Source: Microcoleaceae cyanobacterium UBA9251 (GTDB lineage Bacteria > Cyanobacteriota > Cyanobacteriia > Cyanobacteriales > Microcoleaceae). Taken from it: 5,297 nt of DNA. Made by a program: the position numbers and the translations under genes. The notes under the pieces are model-generated. The model saw only the letters and a list, made by a program, of their open reading frames with translations. It was not told where the DNA came from and ran no database searches. Below, piece after piece: positions 1 to 4,706 of this stretch (position 1 is the first letter of the stretch; every line of letters begins with the position of its first letter). The stretch is taken from assembly GCA_003542015.1 (NCBI GenBank), contig DPLL01000236.1, forward strand, positions 1-5,297. The letters run 5' to 3'.

Positions 1-75
1 CCTTGGCGACTGCTATAACTAATGCGAACGGGAAGTCCCGCACTCTATCCGTTTACAGGATGAGTGACGGGATGA
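1..75 (+). mobile_element. Possible right end of an IS200/IS605-type element with omega-RNA-like stem-loop
   Basis: Seen: TCCCG (36-40), CACTC (41-45), a bulged T and ATCC (47-50) pair with GGAT (58-61), GAGTG (62-66) and CGGGA (68-72) around a 7-nt loop, giving a 14-bp hairpin with two single-base bulges. A second CGGGA at 29-33 could compete for the same TCCCG, which would allow an alternative fold or pseudoknot. A short frame open from the left edge (2-22) reads LGDCYN then stop, just before the hairpin. Known: in tnpB-bearing elements the end of the gene abuts or overlaps a structured guide-RNA scaffold that runs to the element's right end, followed by guide taken from flanking DNA. Inference: this may be such an end, with tnpB to the left of the window. 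Too little of the gene is visible to confirm it; an ordinary gene terminator without a T-run is the main alternative. Confidence 0.33.
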
Positions 76-333
76 AAGTGAGCCCGAAAATAAATTGAGC
101 GATCGCGAATCAATGATATGATAGGTGTATCTAGACCATGATCTGCTATACAAAAACCCAAGCTGAACGAGACGTGTTGCTAGAAAAAATATGGGTCTTA
201 GGAACTAGGACTCCAGCCTGGGTCGGGATGGTAAGAGCATTTCTAGTCTGGTAGTTCACACTGTATATTTAGAACCCACATCAAAAATCGTCAAAGCCTC
301 TCCCCTCATCTCTTTCTCCCATCTCCCACTCTC
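76..333. other. Non-coding stretch with HIP1 site and pyrimidine tract
   Basis: No convincing gene is visible. A HIP1 octamer lies at 99-106. A short frame at 138-254 (ATG to TAG, 38 codons, starting MICYTKTQAERD) follows a plausible promoter but has no Shine-Dalgarno sequence and no family I recognise, so I do not call it a gene. The stretch 297-335 is almost pure pyrimidine on the plus strand (three A, no G) and reads as tandem-like CTCCC/ATCTCCC. It sits immediately downstream of the stop of the minus-strand gene at 334, whose transcript would therefore run into a purine-rich 3' tail. Confidence 0.5.
95..122 (+). promoter_or_regulatory. Candidate sigma-70-type promoter
   Basis: TTGAGC (95-100) and TATGAT (117-122) are separated by 16 bp, matching the -35 and -10 consensus at 4/6 and 5/6 positions. 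The HIP1 octamer overlaps the -35 end. It points to the 38-codon frame starting at 138, with an ATG 15 nt beyond the -10, or to an untranslated transcript. No experimental support is visible, and such matches occur by chance in A+T-rich DNA. Confidence 0.3.
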
Positions 334-756
334 CTATTCGTCGCTGCATTTTTGGAGTCGATCGCAAATTCCCGATAGTTGCAATTTTGTGCTCACGGGC
401 GATCGAGGTTGGGGCATTTCGGTATCGGGCCAGTTGATCAAGTCGTTACAGGGACAGAACTCCGGGGGCATTCCAGCATCGCGGAACGGTACCGGCATGG
501 CGCAGCGGGCGCAGGGACTGATGTCCCAAGCTGGTGTCAGTAGTTGGGCTATGGTTTCGTTTGTGCCTTCCAGGTAACAGTCTCCGCTTTCGGGGGAACT
601 CATTTTTTGCCAGCATTCTTCAAATTCGCTGCTGTAGCGATCGCCCGTAATTACCGGTTTGGGCAGCAGCGCTTCGGAACCGTTGCGAATTAATACTTTT
701 TTGCCTAACTGAAACCAGTAAGCAATATATTTTCTCACTTGATGCTCAGATGCCAT
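334..756 (-). CDS. Conserved-type cyanobacterial protein of unknown function, cysteine-rich (140 aa)
   Basis: I do not recognise a named family, though the sequence has the look of a conserved cyanobacterial hypothetical protein. The N-terminal part (1-40) is amphipathic and basic-aromatic (RKYIAYWFQLGKK, then an LLPKPVITGDRYS stretch). The middle carries a DCYLEG motif near residues 59-64 followed by TIAQLLTPAW. Four cysteines are spaced like a small metal site: C82-x2-C85 and, 15 residues later, C101-x-C103, inside PCARCAMPVP and FCPCNDL. Four more cysteines (48, 60, 131, 137) are scattered. A proline-rich tail follows. There is no signal peptide or membrane segment, so it is probably cytoplasmic. 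The ATG at 756 is the first start in the frame and has only a weak GAAGAAAAG purine run upstream. Zinc binding is an inference from cysteine spacing alone. It stands alone: the neighbour on the same strand, cobU, is about 400 bp upstream. Confidence 0.8.
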   Translation of the reverse strand: MASEHQVRKYIAYWFQLGKKVLIRNGSEALLPKPVITGDRYSSEFEECWQKMSSPESGDCYLEGTNETIAQLLTPAWDISPCARCAMPVPFRDAGMPPEFCPCNDLINWPDTEMPQPRSPVSTKLQLSGICDRLQKCSDE

Positions 757-1159
757 AACTTTTCTTCAACCCTTCAACCATTTTTTTATTATGAGACTTT
801 CAAGCTTGATTTTTTACCTAGTCAATCTCGGATACAACCTCCTCCTTAAGAGGGATGTATCGAAACACAATATCGATTAGACACCGGAATTTAGAGAGAT
901 CAAATTCTGCATTCTGGAGCAGTGTCTGATGACGAAAGGATGACTCTTTCTCAGGAGAGATTTGATTGTTTACATTCTTTCACGATCGGGCTATTTACCA
1001 TCTCAAATTGTGGTGTGGGCTGCCCGAACCATATTTTTAAAATGGCAAATTATGTACTGTTGAGTTTTCGGTCACTGCCTAGATTATACCTGATTTTGAG
1101 ATCATTTTTTTGAGTTGCCAACTTAGATTTTCTCTCTTGTCGATCGCCCAGCAGGGCTA
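757..1159. other. Intergenic stretch, no clear gene
   Basis: A 63-codon plus-strand frame (922-1113) exists but has no ribosome binding site, no family resemblance and an irregular C-terminus, so I treat it as chance. The stretch is A+T-rich near the 140-aa gene. A TATAAT on the minus strand (1083-1088) lacks a -35 partner and lies over 300 bp from that gene's start. The segment 841-854 (CCTCCTTAAGAGGG) is an imperfect palindrome around CTTAAG, similar in flavour to the G/C-tract repeats near 3190. I see no tRNA, riboswitch or known small RNA. Confidence 0.5.
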
Positions 1160-1168
1160 TTATTTTTT
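1146..1168 (+). terminator. Weak terminator-like stem-loop facing cobU
   Basis: GCCC (1146-1149) and GGGC (1154-1157) enclose the tetraloop AGCA, followed on the plus strand by a T-rich run (TATTATTTTTT) that overlaps the cobU stop. In this orientation it would stop plus-strand transcription running into cobU. The stem is only 4 bp. On the minus strand no T-run follows the stem, so it is not a normal terminator for cobU. Confidence 0.22.
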
Positions 1169-1708
1169 AGCTGGCGGCAACGGTGTACCCAGAGCCGTGA
1201 GATTCAAGGCGTAGCCCCCGGTGGCGAGATAAACAGGATCGGCGATCGCCCCGATGTGGCGGACAAGAGTGCCGAGGCGATCGCGAAACAGCCGTCCCGC
1301 TGGATAAGCAGGCACTACTCCCCATCCGGTTTCCTCTCCTACCAAAATTACATCGGCGATCGCCACCTTCAAACTAGCAAGCAAATCTTGCTGTGTCTGT
1401 TCCCAAACAGCCGCTTCTTGTTCCAAAAGATTTGCCGTCCAAGTTCCCACCGAATCAATTAACAAGCAATTTGAGCGATCGGCCGATCGCACAAATACTG
1501 GCAAGTCGATCGGCACTTCCACAGTTGTCCAATCAGCCGGACGGCGATTTTTGTGACGCTCAATGCGATTTTGCCATTCCAAATCGGCAGAGTCAACCTC
1601 ACCTGTAGCCACATAAATTACTCGTTTGGACGAATCGGCTGCCAGAGTTTCGGCCAATTCACTTTTGCCAGACCTGGCCGGCCCGGTTACTAAGATTATT
1701 TTAGTCAT
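1160..1708 (-). CDS. cobU: Bifunctional adenosylcobinamide kinase / adenosylcobinamide-phosphate guanylyltransferase
   Basis: CobU/CobP phosphorylates adenosylcobinamide and then transfers GMP from GTP to give adenosyl-GDP-cobinamide, the activated intermediate that CobS joins to the lower ligand. It is a soluble P-loop enzyme. Residues 9-16 (GPARSGKS) are the P-loop, preceded by the strand IILVT. YVATGE (32-37) and the basic motif RIERHKNRRP (48-57) follow; His52 aligns with the conserved histidine region that is guanylylated in Salmonella CobU. LLIDSVGTWTANLL (82-95) matches the Walker-B-like segment. VGEETGWGVVP (123-133) and the RLFRDRLGTLVR segment are family hallmarks, as is the closing ATGGYALNL. 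At 182 residues it is full length. The start at 1708 places the P-loop at the usual position; there is no Shine-Dalgarno sequence, and a heptamer array begins 9 bp upstream. I find no cobalamin riboswitch upstream and no neighbouring cobalamin gene. Some genomes call this gene cobP. Confidence 0.96.
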   Translation of the reverse strand: MTKIILVTGPARSGKSELAETLAADSSKRVIYVATGEVDSADLEWQNRIERHKNRRPADWTTVEVPIDLPVFVRSADRSNCLLIDSVGTWTANLLEQEAAVWEQTQQDLLASLKVAIADVILVGEETGWGVVPAYPAGRLFRDRLGTLVRHIGAIADPVYLATGGYALNLTALGTPLPPAKK

Positions 1709-1716
1709 TTGTTGTT

Positions 1717-1783
1717 GGTTATTGGCGGTGCCCTGAGCGTAGTCGAAGGGTTATTGGTTATTGGTTATTGGTTATTGGTTATT
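1717..1783. repeat. Heptamer tandem array, unit GGTTATT (STRR-like)
   Basis: Five perfect head-to-tail copies of GGTTATT run from 1749 to 1783. A sixth copy at 1717-1723 is set apart by a 25-bp insert that contains the interspersed repeat at 1731-1750. The array lies directly upstream of the cobU start, so on the minus strand the cobU leader consists largely of AATAACC units. The array also abuts the -35 box of the candidate promoter for the glycosyltransferase gene on the other strand. Heptameric short tandem repeats (STRR) are characteristic of filamentous cyanobacteria; this particular unit is not one of the published ones I recall with certainty. Confidence 0.9.
1731..1750. repeat. Short interspersed imperfect palindrome CCCTGAGCGTAGTCGAAGGG
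   Basis: The 20-bp sequence has pairing ends (CCCT/AGGG) and an imperfect interior. Close relatives of this motif, often read as CCCTTCGACTACGCTCAGGG, are scattered in many copies through bacterial genomes, including cyanobacteria; that statement is from general knowledge and only one copy is present here. It splits the GGTTATT array between its first copy and the other five. Confidence 0.55.
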
Positions 1784-1811
1784 TGATTGCCAATGATTTT
1801 TCAGCGATAAT
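1783..1811 (+). promoter_or_regulatory. Candidate promoter for the glycosyltransferase at 2045
   Basis: TTGATT (1783-1788) and GATAAT (1806-1811) are spaced by exactly 17 bp and match the sigma-70 consensus at 4/6 and 5/6 positions. The -35 box begins at the last base of the GGTTATT array. A transcript starting here would carry a leader of roughly 230 nt containing the second heptamer array before the ATG at 2045. The assignment rests on sequence match only. Confidence 0.35.
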
Positions 1812-1938
1812 AGCATTGATGGGACAATATCAGAGTCAGTCGATCGAGCTTTCCAGCATAGCCGTTTTCCAGCACATGAGGTACGCCCTTACTAATTCGC
1901 AATTCAGGGAGAAGAAGGAAGAAACAGAAACTATTCCC

Positions 1939-2003
1939 GATGCTCGATGCCCAATGCCCTATGAGGCCGATGCCCGATGCCCGATGCCCAATGCCCGATG
2001 CCC
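1939..2003. repeat. Heptamer tandem array, unit RATGCCC (STRR-like)
   Basis: Three units (GATGCTC, GATGCCC, AATGCCC) occupy 1939-1959. After a 9-bp interruption, five more perfect RATGCCC units occupy 1969-2003. On the other strand this reads as GGGCATY, a type of low-complexity repeat common between genes in filamentous cyanobacteria. It ends 41 bp before the glycosyltransferase start. The frame stays open through the array, so gene finders may start the protein too early at 1940; the resulting peptide (DAQCPM/DARCPM repeats) is repeat translation, not protein. Confidence 0.9.
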
Positions 2004-2044
2004 AGGATCGATCGAACTCCCCAGTATTTCCCAAGCTGTTATTT

Positions 2045-3013
2045 ATGTCAAAACCTCAGATATCAGCAATAATTTGTACCCACAATCGTCACAGCTATCT
2101 AGGCGCTGCGATCGACAGCTTGCTGGTACAGGATTTTCCCGACAACTTTGAAGTAGTGGTAGTGGATAATGCTTCTAGCGATTATGCGAGCCCCGACAGC
2201 TCAAAAACGCGAACCCGCCAAGTGGTAGAAGCAAGACTCCCTAATCCCCAGCTCAAATATATTTGGGAACCCGAACTCGGCCTGTCAGTAGCCCGGAACA
2301 CCGGCGCGAGAGTTGCAGAAAGCGAAATATTAGCCTATCTCGATGACGATGCTGTTGCTGAGTCCAATTGGCTCAGGGTGCTGCACAGCGCCTATCAAAG
2401 CCATCAAAAACTGGCCGTAGCTGGTGGTAAAGTCAATTTGCTCTGGCCTTCTGGAGGGGGCCCTCCCGACTGGCTTTCCCCCGGATTGGCCGAGAATTTG
2501 GGCGCCTACGATTTAGGGGAAAGTTGGGTGTACATCACCACTGCTGGATTGACTCCCAGAGGTGTAAACTACTCAATCCGGCGCACTTTTCTTGAACAAA
2601 TTGGCGGTTTCGATGTCAAACTCGGTAGAGTCGGCAAAAAATTGTTGTCAAATGAAGAGTTGCATACAACAGAATTAGCTTTAGAGCTAGGTTGGCAAGT
2701 AATTTATCTGCCCGAAGCCCTGGTGCTTCACAATGTCGCTCTCGAACGCCTTAACAAAGGGTGGTTTGTAGAGCGCGGGTGGTGGCAAGGCATCAGTGAG
2801 TGTTACCGGGAACAATTGTGCGATCGAGCCGGTATTGTTCAGCTTTGGCATGGGGGTGAAAGAATGTTTAGGGGTGTCTACAAATCTTTTAAATACATTA
2901 GAGATCCAGCGCTGCGCTTGGAAAACTTGGTTTTTGCTTGGGGTCAAATTGGTTATTTGAGTGCAGCCGTCCGCGGCCTGATTTTTGCACCGAAATCGAC
3001 CCGCAGGCATTAG
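2045..3013 (+). CDS. Family 2 glycosyltransferase (GT-A fold)
   Basis: Transfers a sugar from a nucleotide-sugar donor, probably for a surface polysaccharide; donor and acceptor cannot be read from sequence. The domain begins at once: ISAIICTHNR (6-15) is the first strand and nucleotide-binding turn, and VVVVDNASSD (37-46) contains the conserved aspartate. LGLSVARNTG (78-87) precedes the metal-binding AYLDDDA motif (97-103), which carries the DxD aspartates. NYSIRR (175-180) and IGGFD (186-190) are the typical acceptor-side motifs, and NEELHT (203-208) offers the likely catalytic base. A C-terminal region of about 90 residues (from 233) is aromatic and basic, with no clear transmembrane helix. 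I chose the ATG at 2045 (322 aa) over one at 1940 because the extra 35 residues are translated heptamer repeat and the GT2 fold needs no such extension. No Shine-Dalgarno sequence is visible. Related proteins occur in cyanobacterial exopolysaccharide and hormogonium polysaccharide loci, but I cannot assign one of those names. Confidence 0.92.
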   Translation: MSKPQISAIICTHNRHSYLGAAIDSLLVQDFPDNFEVVVVDNASSDYASPDSSKTRTRQVVEARLPNPQLKYIWEPELGLSVARNTGARVAESEILAYLDDDAVAESNWLRVLHSAYQSHQKLAVAGGKVNLLWPSGGGPPDWLSPGLAENLGAYDLGESWVYITTAGLTPRGVNYSIRRTFLEQIGGFDVKLGRVGKKLLSNEELHTTELALELGWQVIYLPEALVLHNVALERLNKGWFVERGWWQGISECYREQLCDRAGIVQLWHGGERMFRGVYKSFKYIRDPALRLENLVFAWGQIGYLSAAVRGLIFAPKSTRRH

Positions 3014-3035
3014 GCTATAGGCGCATTGGTGTTAA

Positions 3036-3078
3036 CTTAACGTCAAACGTAGTCAGAGACTGCTGTTTGACTATTAAG
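3036..3078. repeat. Long imperfect hairpin just downstream of the first glycosyltransferase
   Basis: Three nested arms pair: CTTAA (3036-3040) with TTAAG (3074-3078), GTCAAAC (3042-3048) with GTTTGAC (3065-3071), and AGTC (3051-3054) with GACT (3058-3061) around an AGA loop. That gives 16 base pairs broken by two small internal loops. It starts 22 bp after the stop at 3013. No T-run follows on the plus strand, and on the minus strand only an AT-rich stretch follows. It may be a 3'-end stabiliser, a factor-dependent terminator, or the remnant of a small palindromic element. Confidence 0.6.
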
Positions 3079-3216
3079 GCCAGATCCCCCCTAGCCTGTG
3101 AGGGCGGGCACGGGGGCACCGCCCCTACAGAAGGGGGGGACAAGAACTTACTCAAAGTCACCCCCTACTCACACCCTACTCCCTTCTTAAGGGGGATTTA
3201 GGGGGATCTAGACTTA
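3075..3216. mobile_element. MITE-like G/C-tract element with terminal inverted repeats
   Basis: AGATCCCCCCTA (3082-3093) is mirrored by TAGGGGGATCT (3199-3209), with one C fewer on the right. Beyond a 3-bp mismatch the match continues with TAAG (3075-3078) against CTTA (3213-3216). The ends thus enclose about 140 bp with no gene. Inside are a GGGCGG...CCGCCC hairpin and a CCCTT-ctt-AAGGG hairpin (3181-3193) followed by two GGGGGAT runs. Runs of this type (AAGGGGGATTTAGGGGGATC) are abundant interspersed repeats in filamentous cyanobacteria (general knowledge). No clear target-site duplication is visible. The element separates the two glycosyltransferase genes. Confidence 0.5.
3095..3130. repeat. 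Interspersed repeat with GGGCGG/CCGCCC hairpin
   Basis: GGGCGG (3102-3107) pairs with CCGCCC (3119-3124) around an 11-nt loop; flanking TGT (3097-3099) and ACA (3127-3129) extend the symmetry. The left part, CCTGTGAGGGCGGG (3095-3108), recurs at 4356-4369 with 13 of 14 bases identical, so this is a dispersed family within the window. Spurious peptides from this repeat often appear in cyanobacterial gene predictions, and no protein is called here. Confidence 0.6.
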
Positions 3217-3351
3217 GGTAAAAGCGAGATTTATCAAGGGTTTCAGTCTTAAGTTGACACTACGAAAGGCAGTACCGTGTCCCTACCGGACATCTATCGT
3301 ACATACTGCATATAAAACAACTCGACCGCATTCAGATTCAAGCACTCGATT

Positions 3352-4308
3352 ATGACCTCTAGTTCATCCAAGATTCCAGTTTCGGTACTCATTCCGGCCA
3401 AAGACGAAGAACTTAATCTACCTGCGTGTCTGGCCAGTATTGCCACGGCCGATGAAGTTTTTCTGGTAGATTCCCAAAGTAGCGATCGCACAGTAGAAAT
3501 CGCCCTAAATAGTGGCGCAAAAGTAGTACAATTCTACTTCAACAACCGCTGGCAGAAAAAGAAAAATTGGTCTTTAGATAACCTGCCATTTCGTAACGAA
3601 TGGGTGTTAATTGTCGATTGCGACGAGCGGATTCCCCCAGAACTTTGGGACGAAATTGCCCAAGTCATTCAAGACCCCAATTTTGAGGGCTACTACCTCA
3701 ACCGCAAAGTCTTCTTTTTAGGTAAGTGGCTGCGTTACGGAGGCAGATATCCCGACTGGAATTTGCGTTTATTCAAGCATCAAAAAGGCCGTTACGAAAA
3801 TCTGGGGACTGAATCCGTACCCAATACTGGCGACAACGAAGTTCACGAACACGTAATTTTAGCAGGTCAAGTGGGATACTTAAAAAATGATATGATTCAC
3901 GAGGATTACCGCGATTTATTTCACTGGATAGAGCGCCACAACCGCTATTCTAATTGGGACGCTCGCGTTTATTACAATATTCTTACGGGTCGTGATGACA
4001 GCGGCACTATTGGTGCTCACCTATTTGGAGATGCAGTGCAGCGGAAAAGATTTCTCAAAAAAGTTTGGGTGCGGCTGCCTTTTAAACCACTGCTCAGATT
4101 TATTTTATTTTACTTCATTCAGCTCGGCTTTTTGGATGGAAAAGCTGGCTATATTTATGCAAGGCTATTGAGTCAGTACGAGTATCAAATTAATGCAAAA
4201 CTTTACGAATTGCGTTGTTGTGGTGGTCAGTTGAATGTGGCAGAATCTAAGCCTAATTTGTCGCCACCGGTGGTTAGAAGTCATGAGACAGAAGTCAAAT
4301 CGCCGTAA
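3352..4308 (+). CDS. Family 2 glycosyltransferase, WaaE/KdtX-like
   Basis: A 318-residue GT-A glycosyltransferase of the branch that includes the LPS-core beta-1,4-glucosyltransferase WaaE/KdtX. Donor and acceptor in this organism are unknown; a lipid-linked or LPS-type acceptor at the inner membrane face is the likely setting. VSVLIPAKDEELNL (10-23) is the first strand and turn, and VFLVDSQSSD (36-45) is the conserved aspartate strand. WQKKKNWSLD (67-76) precedes the metal-binding WVLIVDCDERI (84-94). GGRYPDWNLRLF (130-141) and VHEHV (164-168) are hallmarks of this branch, followed by HEDYRDLFHWIERHNRYS (183-200). A basic, aromatic segment and one hydrophobic stretch (LLRFILFYFIQLGFL, 247-261) suggest membrane association. 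The tail after about 285 is irregular and probably disordered. The ATG at 3352 fits the fold start; no Shine-Dalgarno sequence precedes it. A TATAAA at 3311 and a TTGACA at 3254 lie upstream but are not spaced as one promoter. It shares only the fold with the glycosyltransferase at 2045. Confidence 0.93.
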   Translation: MTSSSSKIPVSVLIPAKDEELNLPACLASIATADEVFLVDSQSSDRTVEIALNSGAKVVQFYFNNRWQKKKNWSLDNLPFRNEWVLIVDCDERIPPELWDEIAQVIQDPNFEGYYLNRKVFFLGKWLRYGGRYPDWNLRLFKHQKGRYENLGTESVPNTGDNEVHEHVILAGQVGYLKNDMIHEDYRDLFHWIERHNRYSNWDARVYYNILTGRDDSGTIGAHLFGDAVQRKRFLKKVWVRLPFKPLLRFILFYFIQLGFLDGKAGYIYARLLSQYEYQINAKLYELRCCGGQLNVAESKPNLSPPVVRSHETEVKSP

Positions 4309-4355
4309 TATTTTGCACGGAGAACATACTTTTTTTATAATTAATAATCCCAAAT

Positions 4356-4374
4356 CCTGTAAGGGCGGGTTCAC
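4356..4374. repeat. Partial copy of the CCTGTRAGGGCGGG interspersed repeat
   Basis: CCTGTAAGGGCGGG (4356-4369) matches 3095-3108 at 13 of 14 bases. Here it continues as TTCACC without the facing CCGCCC arm, so it appears to be a half copy. It lies 47 bp after the stop of the second glycosyltransferase. Confidence 0.5.
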
Positions 4375-4395
4375 CAGTAATATCAATTCCGGTTG

Positions 4396-4413
4396 CACCG
4401 TCAGGTGATTTTT
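4396..4413 (+). terminator. Weak rho-independent terminator candidate after the second glycosyltransferase
   Basis: CACC (4396-4399) and GGTG (4404-4407) enclose the loop GTCA and are followed by ATTTTT. The 4-bp stem is short for a terminator, but position (88 bp after the stop at 4308) and orientation fit. The T-run merges with the first unit of the next heptamer array. Confidence 0.3.
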
Positions 4414-4495
4414 GACTGTTGACAGTTGACGGTTGAAAGTTGACGGTTGACAGTTGACGGTTGACTGTTAACTGTTAACAGTTAACTGTTAACTC
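4412..4495. repeat. Heptamer tandem array, unit TTGACNG grading into TTAACNG (STRR3-like)
   Basis: Twelve contiguous 7-bp units fill 84 bp without a phase break. The first eight are TTGACNG (one TTGAAAG); the last four are TTAACNG, the final one ending TC. The change of G to A makes GTTAAC palindromes, so the right part contains two overlapping perfect 20-bp palindromes, 4467-4486 (GTTAACTGTTAACAGTTAAC) and 4474-4493. The unit is close to the CAACAGT type of short tandemly repeated sequence described in heterocystous cyanobacteria (recalled, not searched). It lies between the convergent second glycosyltransferase and the RTX gene. Confidence 0.92.
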
Positions 4496-4647
4496 AAATT
4501 TACTATTCCGAATTTCCTTAAATCAACCGGAATTTAGCAGATATTATCAATTTTGCACTCACTCCAATCATAACACCTAACTCCTCCCCTGTCAAGAGAT
4601 TTTTGAGAATTTTTCCCTGATTATTTTGAGTGATTGCTAACTGGCCA
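4496..4647. other. A+T-rich intergenic stretch, nothing called
   Basis: No gene is visible. TTCCG (4506-4510) and CGGAA (4528-4532) could form a loose hairpin with an inner ATTT/AAAT pairing, but without a T-run or strong stem. Confidence 0.5.
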
Positions 4648-4673
4648 AAAAGGGAGGCGAAAGCCTCCCTTTT
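4648..4673 (-). terminator. Strong rho-independent terminator of the RTX gene, bidirectional
   Basis: An uninterrupted 11-bp stem (AAAAGGGAGGC at 4648-4658 with GCCTCCCTTTT at 4663-4673) closes a GAAA loop on the plus strand. On the minus strand the stem ends in a T-run (4651-4647). It lies 34 bp beyond the stop of the minus-strand RTX gene, so it ends that transcript. Because A and T runs flank both sides, it can also stop plus-strand transcription arriving from the glycosyltransferase gene. Confidence 0.88.
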
Positions 4674-4706
4674 ATGACTTAGCGTATAGTGTCTTCCCCA
4701 GCAATC

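Noticed and set aside
922..1113. Plus-strand frame of 63 codons in the gap before cobU
   Set aside because: No ribosome binding site, no family resemblance and low-complexity hydrophobic end; a weak stem-loop with T-run at 1146 is the only hint of a transcript here and is not enough.
1939..2003. CRISPR array
   Set aside because: Units are 7 bp, directly contiguous, with no spacers and no cas genes nearby; the same holds for the arrays at 1717 and 4412.
1940..2044. N-terminal extension of the glycosyltransferase from an ATG at 1940
   Set aside because: The extra residues are direct translation of the RATGCCC array (DAQCPM/DARCPM), and the GT2 fold begins right after the ATG at 2045.
1709..2044. 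Cobalamin riboswitch upstream of cobU
   Set aside because: No B12-box-like sequence is found on the minus strand; the interval is dominated by heptamer arrays.
1768..2151. Plus-strand frame of 127 codons overlapping the glycosyltransferase start
   Set aside because: It consists of repeat translation and then runs out of frame into the glycosyltransferase gene, whose protein motifs are unmistakable in the other frame.
2687..3010. Minus-strand frame of 107 codons inside the first glycosyltransferase
   Set aside because: It is a shadow of the well-supported plus-strand gene and has no recognisable domain.
883..4542. ACCGGAATTTAG occurring at 883 and 4526
   Set aside because: A 12-bp match between two places in 5.3 kb of this composition is about what chance gives, and the similarity does not extend.
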